Source: an uncultured Clostridia bacterium (GTDB taxonomy: Bacteria > Bacillota > Clostridia > Lachnospirales > CAMVHY01). From it: 15,301 bases of DNA. Positions 14,427 through 15,301 of this stretch are shown here, piece after piece. The stretch is from the NCBI GenBank assembly GCA_946415665.1, contig CAMKTI010000031.1:1-15301 (forward strand), given 5' to 3'. The position numbers were made by a program, and so were the translations under genes. The stretch's first letter is position 1; each line of letters starts with the position of its first letter. Below the pieces are notes generated by a model, which had not been told where the DNA came from, did not search any database, and saw nothing but the letters and a program-made list of their open reading frames with translations.

Positions 14427-15251
14427 ATGGAAGGACATAAATTAGAAATCGACTGGATAAAAATTAGAACGAGAGCTGAAGAAATATCAGAATTGATTTT
14501 GTTTTTGTTAGGCATAGTTTTGACTGTTTTGATCTCAGTCGGAATTTTGTCTTGGGGAGCGTTGGGAATTGGAATTTGTGCATTACTTATTTTTATTGGT
14601 ACTAGTCGTTTTGTTGCAACAAATAGTTGGAGCGATAACCACAATGATAACAATAAAGATAAAATATACAGTTTTATTGATAAATCTTATGATGATGATG
14701 AAGAACACCAATATTTCACAAAATTTATTTTTTCTATTGGTGGAACTGTTGTTAGCGTTGTATTGATAGGGCTTGTATTATTCAACATCTTAAGTCCAAT
14801 CTTGGGATTGACTATTGTAGTTCCGATGTTAAGCGCAAGTATTGTCGGAGTCATAAATGGTACTTGCTTATCGTGCAATGAAAGATTTAATAGGTGGATG
14901 CCAGAAATTTCGGATAATTACTGGGGCATATGCATTGGAATTTCCGGAATCGTGGCAACTGCTACGTTTTTAGGTTTGGGATTAGGTGGAATTTTAAGCT
15001 TGTCGACAGCTGTTGCTTTGGTTGCCCCTTTATTTATTTTTTCGTTAACAATTGATCTGATTTTCTTAACTATGTTTGTTATAAGCAAAACGGGTCCAAA
15101 AACATTAGAAAATCTAAAAAATATATTAAAAAACGACAAAAATGAGATAAGTTTTCTTGGCTTGGGATATTTTGAAATGAAAACAGACGAGTGTAATGAA
15201 AAACCTGGTAAACGAGAAACACAAGAAGTTAACCAAAACAATCTATTTTAA
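14427..15251 (+). CDS. Unrecognised six-helix membrane protein with threefold internal repeat (274 aa)
   Basis: Start ATG 14427 (MEGHKLEIDWIKI) is preferred because GGGAAG lies 8 bases upstream; the ATG at 14409, which adds six residues, has no ribosome site. Six hydrophobic helices at about 22-41, 43-62, 98-120, 122-144, 166-189 and 194-219 form three closely spaced pairs. The pairs resemble one another (LGIVLTVLISVGILS..., GGTVVSVVLIGLVLF..., SGIVATATFLGLGLG...), suggesting a triplicated two-helix unit. Between pairs 1 and 2 is a polar Asp/Asn/His-rich loop (WSDNHNDNNKDK and YDDDEEHQ, about 68-95); between 2 and 3 a shorter loop with two Cys (CLSCNERF). The tail from 220 is hydrophilic. No transporter family signature is visible. 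The gene has its own promoter and is bracketed by copies of the hydE tail. Confidence 0.8.
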   Translation: MEGHKLEIDWIKIRTRAEEISELILFLLGIVLTVLISVGILSWGALGIGICALLIFIGTSRFVATNSWSDNHNDNNKDKIYSFIDKSYDDDEEHQYFTKFIFSIGGTVVSVVLIGLVLFNILSPILGLTIVVPMLSASIVGVINGTCLSCNERFNRWMPEISDNYWGICIGISGIVATATFLGLGLGGILSLSTAVALVAPLFIFSLTIDLIFLTMFVISKTGPKTLENLKNILKNDKNEISFLGLGYFEMKTDECNEKPGKRETQEVNQNNLF

Positions 15252-15301
15252 AAAAATGTTGTGAATTAAGATTTTATGTTTGGATTGATTTTAAAAAAAA
15301 T
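15245..15301. repeat. Direct repeat, copy 2 (after the membrane-protein gene)
   Basis: Second copy of the hydE 3' end and spacer (see 14158-14213), beginning at the stop of the membrane-protein gene and reaching the window edge at the A8 tract. The terminator palindrome that follows copy 1 may lie just beyond the window. Confidence 0.85.

Noticed and set aside
14918..15241. 107-codon minus-strand frame antisense to the membrane protein
   Set aside because: Shadow of the hydrophobic plus-strand gene that has promoter, ribosome site and membrane topology.
1..15301. CRISPR array, tRNA or rRNA genes
   Set aside because: No regularly spaced short repeats, and no cloverleaf or rRNA signatures seen on either strand.

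Overview
This is an AT-rich (roughly 70% A+T by eye) window from a low-GC Gram-positive bacterium, most likely an anaerobic clostridial lineage (Oscillospiraceae/Lachnospiraceae-like). The evidence is a paired GlgC/GlgD ADP-glucose pyrophosphorylase of the clostridial type, a prmC-prfA gene order, the [FeFe]-hydrogenase maturase HydE, strong AGGAG-type ribosome binding sites and consensus sigma-A promoters. Long A-tracts in the housekeeping genes, an insertion sequence, a gene that looks broken and a truncated gene copy suggest a genome drifting towards reduction, as in a host-restricted bacterium; the exact organism cannot be named from the window.

Layout. (1) 1-829, minus strand: the 5' end of an IS5-type transposase runs off the window edge. 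Next to it lies an acidic helical 127-residue reading frame whose last codons appear to come from the insertion sequence end, preceded in the same frame, after one TAA, by a 50-residue two-helix membrane peptide. (2) 1103-3031, plus: prmC and prfA, the translation-termination pair. (3) 3032-7008, plus: a 445-bp gap with two strong promoters (a possible small RNA between them), then one very large unrecognised gene (1176 aa), all-helical, with a degenerate repeat motif, an Asn/Gln-rich segment and a C-terminal two-helix membrane hairpin. (4) 7040-8938, minus: an unrecognised 480-aa gene and, downstream, a truncated copy of its last 90 codons; both copies carry their own version of the same terminator hairpin. 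(5) 9067-14177, plus: a tight five-gene run glgC-glgD-nudix-mnmA-hydE, ending in a perfect palindromic terminator. (6) 14178-15301, plus: a promoter and an unrecognised six-helix membrane protein, followed by a second, about 90% identical copy of the hydE 3' end.

How the parts relate. The recognisable genes cover release-factor methylation and peptide release (prmC, prfA), ADP-glucose supply for glycogen (glgC, glgD), a Nudix hydrolase, 2-thiouridylation of tRNA (mnmA) and assembly of the [FeFe]-hydrogenase H-cluster (hydE). Between these core blocks sit lineage-specific genes without recognisable homology. Two of them are associated with duplicated 3' gene ends plus terminators, and three of the accessory products carry closely spaced two-helix membrane hairpins. 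These accessory loci are the part of the window worth following up.
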